Of a DNA stretch of 64,000 nucleotides, positions 62,133-64,000 are shown in pieces. How positions within the stretch are numbered: the stretch's first letter is position 1; every line of letters begins with the position of its first letter. The notes below the pieces were generated by a model. It saw nothing but the letters and a program-made list of their open reading frames with translations. It did no database searches and was not told the origin of the DNA. Position numbers and translations under genes: made by a program. Source of the DNA: Planctomycetota bacterium. GTDB taxonomy: Bacteria; Planctomycetota; UBA1135; UBA2386. The DNA lies in contig JADJPQ010000012.1 of assembly GCA_016713175.1 (NCBI GenBank), positions 1 to 64,000 on the forward strand. Reading direction: 5' to 3'.

Positions 62133-63114
62133 TCAGCTGCGGTCTTCGACCCGCGGGGACGTCTTCAGGTGTCCCTTGGCGTCGAGCGGTGGCTCGTAGC
62201 GGGCGAGGAACTCGCGGAACAGCGCGCCGTAGGCCGGATCGCGATAGAAGATGTAGTTGAAGCCGTCCTTCTTGATCTTGCGCAGCTCGTGGACGCGTTC
62301 GGGCTTCATCACCGCGATGCGGTTGGCCACCAGCTGGTCCATCGAGTACTGCCAGCCCGCGGCCACCATCGTGTCGATGATCGCCTGGCAGGCGTCCGAG
62401 CCGAAGTCGATCTCGACCAGCACGGTCTTCAGGTCCGGGTGCGCGAGCGTCTTCACCGCGCCGGCAATGACCTTGGGCTCGTGGCCGTCGACGTCGATCT
62501 TGATGTGGTTCGGTTGCGGCATCGCGCCGGTCGCCACCAACTGGTCGATGCTGACCGAGATCGAGCCCTGGGTGATGCGGCGGTCGCGCGCCACGGTGAC
62601 TTCGGGCGACCACTTCATGTCCTTGCGCCAGGTGCTCTCGCCGAAGTCGTGGTGCGAGTAGCCGACCGCAAAGGCGCCGAGCAGCAGCTTGCCGACCTCG
62701 AACTGCGTGCCGGCGGCGCCGCAGAACGCGAGCACGCGGTCGTGCAGGTCGTTCAGGTAGATGTTCTTGTTCAGTTCGGCGAAGTTGAGCGCTTCGGGCT
62801 CGACACAGAACACCCGGCAGCCGGTCATCACCGCGGCGTAGATCGAATACAGGCCGACGTTGGCGCCGATGTCCAGGAACACGTCGTCCCTTGGCGAAGG
62901 TCTCCAGGTACGGGATCGTCGTCGGTTCCTGGCGAAGATCGACGAGACCCGGCCCAGCAGCGTGCGGCTGCCCTCCGCCAGCGAATAGCGGATCGTCTTG
63001 CCGTCGACCTCGATCTCGGCCGCGGGCAGCACCGCCAGGTCGCGCTTTGTAGGTGACCTTGCGCATGTGCAGGAGCGTGCGTGGGGTCTTGCCCGTCGTC
63101 GGGAACAGCTTCAT
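62133..63114 (-). CDS. FkbM-family SAM-dependent methyltransferase, frameshifted
   Basis: The start ATG is 63,114 (MKLFPTTGKTPRTLLHMRKV). Breaks near 63,045, 62,935 and 62,890 shift the frame; the coherent text includes QEPTTIPYLETFAKG from the shifted segment, as in FkbM family 'KEPxTIxWI' . The SAM motif DDVFLDIGANVGLYSIYAAV is followed by VFCVEPEALNFAELNKNIYL and PNHIKIDVDGHEPKVIAGAV. FkbM enzymes O-methylate sugars or natural products. In operon with the 2OG-like gene. Confidence 0.83.
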
Positions 63115-63282
63115 CGCGGCAGTTGTATTGCCCTGCCGCATCGGGTGCGAGCTTCCTGGCAAGGTGCGTAGCATCGGCGGCGACCTCGGCATGACTCGCC
63201 AGGACAAGCGGGTCCGCAAGCGGGTCAAGTCGGGAGAACCGCAGAAACAGCTCCTGGCCCCTCGAGCTCGCCACTCTTGCGG

Positions 63283-63359
63283 TGGCACACCCGGCAGGAC
63301 TTGAACCTGCAACCCTCAGATCCGAAGTCTGATGCTCTATCCAATTGAGCTACGGGTGC
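63283..63359 (-). tRNA. tRNA-Arg (TCG)
   Basis: Cloverleaf on the minus strand: acceptor GCACCCG/CGGGTGT, D-arm, anticodon stem TCAGA/TCTGA with loop CTTCGGA (anticodon TCG), variable loop, T-arm with TTCAAGT, discriminator G and encoded CCA. No integrase is adjacent on its 3' side in this window. Confidence 0.96.
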
Positions 63360-63437
63360 CTGGGGCACCAGCATACCCACCGGGCGAGTCCGCAACATCC
63401 AGAACGTCGTCGGCTTGCCGCCAGGTCGTGAGAACAG

Positions 63438-64000
63438 TCACTTCGGCCGCGCCGCCATCAGCCCGCCTTTCTCGTTGCGCAGCTCCTGCATCGCCGGCAG
63501 CGCCCGCAGATCCCGTTCGGCATCGGCATCGACCCACCGCTGCCCCGAAACATCCAGGAACCGCAGCGCCTTCGCCGCCAGCAGCGCCGGCAGCACTGCG
63601 CCGGTCAACCCCTTGCAACCGCGCAGCGTCAGCCGGTGCAGCGTGGTCCGCTCCAACAGCGCGGCGAGCCCCGCGTCGGTCACCAGCGGACACTGCGCCA
63701 GATCGAGCTCCCGCAAGTGCGGCAGCTGCACCGCGATCGCGGCCAGCGCCGCGTCATCGAACTGCGAACTCCACGCCAGCGACAACGATTCGATCGTCGG
63801 CGACAGTTCGTTGACCATCGCTGCCGCATCCCCCGCACGGATCGACAACCCGAGCCGCCGCAACGGCAACGGCGCCAGCGTCCGCAGCCCGGTCACCGTG
63901 ATCGACGGGCAGCCGACCAGATCGAGTTCGCGCAGCGACCCCACCGCGGCCAGCGCCGTCAGCACCCCGTCGTCGACACCGCCGCCGCCGGGCTTCGCCG
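63438..64000 (-). CDS. Leucine-rich repeat protein, N-terminus cut by window end
   Basis: The frame is open through the window edge. At least 187 residues with cysteine-containing LRRs of the AMN1/F-box-like type: SLRELDLVGCPSITVTGLRT, LPHLRELDLAQCPLVTDAGL, LHRLTLRGCKGLTGAVLPAL, LRFLDVSGQRWVDADAERDL. A GTG at 63,965 could be a start but the frame continues upstream with compatible sequence. Protein-protein interaction role; function unknown. Confidence 0.75.
   Translation of the reverse strand, partial: AKPGGGGVDDGVLTALAAVGSLRELDLVGCPSITVTGLRTLAPLPLRRLGLSIRAGDAAAMVNELSPTIESLSLAWSSQFDDAALAAIAVQLPHLRELDLAQCPLVTDAGLAALLERTTLHRLTLRGCKGLTGAVLPALLAAKALRFLDVSGQRWVDADAERDLRALPAMQELRNEKGGLMAARPK

Noticed and set aside
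60850..63312. 820-residue minus-strand ORF over the 2OG and FkbM genes
   Set aside because: It only looks sensible in short segments created by indels in the real genes.
63283..63359. tRNA-Arg as second attachment site of the island
   Set aside because: Different tRNA, no shared 3' end with tRNA-Gly and no integrase adjacent.

Overview
The window looks like chromosome from a high-GC Planctomycetota bacterium, most likely one of the deep lineages with many secreted SBBP, FG-GAP and dockerin-like proteins. The evidence is family content: a DUF1580-type excisionase-like protein beside a tyrosine integrase, secreted beta-propeller and VCBS-type proteins, a lineage-style C-terminal 'FGNGC...GAPGC' domain on a secreted protein, compact ECF sigma modules and multi-thioredoxin TlpA proteins. 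This assignment is inference. There is no rRNA or phylogenetic marker here beyond two tRNAs.

Positions 1 to 13,091 are an integrated element. A tyrosine recombinase (11,739-12,974) starts 118 bp from the 3' end of a tRNA-Gly(GCC) gene (13,092-13,166), the usual layout of a tRNA-targeted island. Inside are an excisionase-like DUF1580 protein and a rolling-circle (HUH) replication-initiator-like protein in a four-gene block chained by ATGA overlaps. There is also an HU-family protein, a small XRE regulator with a palindromic operator candidate, a PH-domain protein, a putative HExxH protease cut by the window start, and several lipoproteins and unknowns. The integrase/excisionase/Rep set resembles actinomycete integrative elements (AICE). 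The left end is not in the window.

Positions 13.3 to 44.2 kb are densely packed backbone: an acyl-CoA synthetase, a ThiD kinase, a secreted SBBP propeller, a DHH phosphoesterase and a coiled-coil lipoprotein. Then comes an ECF sigma / anti-sigma-like / TPR-CHAT protease operon with a second ECF sigma gene divergent to it. A Ppx and CYTH-CHAD polyphosphate pair follows, then pirin, an S41 protease, an ArsJ-GAPDH arsenate detoxification pair, an S46 dipeptidyl-peptidase, a Tat-exported epimerase and a methyltransferase.

Positions 44.2 to 64 kb hold a disrupted AlbA/Schlafen-type gene, a radical-SAM and Lgt-like pair that may act on lipids, PagL, a GT39 glycosyltransferase, a transglutaminase-like protein, a secreted protein and a three-domain thioredoxin protein. 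Next is an AhpD/DsrE/PNPOx operon divergent from a sigma-54 activator, with a candidate sigma-54 promoter and repeated upstream sites. An FkbM methyltransferase, a 2OG-oxygenase-like gene, tRNA-Arg(TCG) and the start of an LRR protein follow.

About fifteen apparent single- or two-base indels break otherwise well-conserved genes, often in compensating pairs. They cluster at 53.8-54.3 kb and 60-63 kb, with two in the island. They look more like consensus errors than pseudogenes, so affected genes are given at their reconstructed span.
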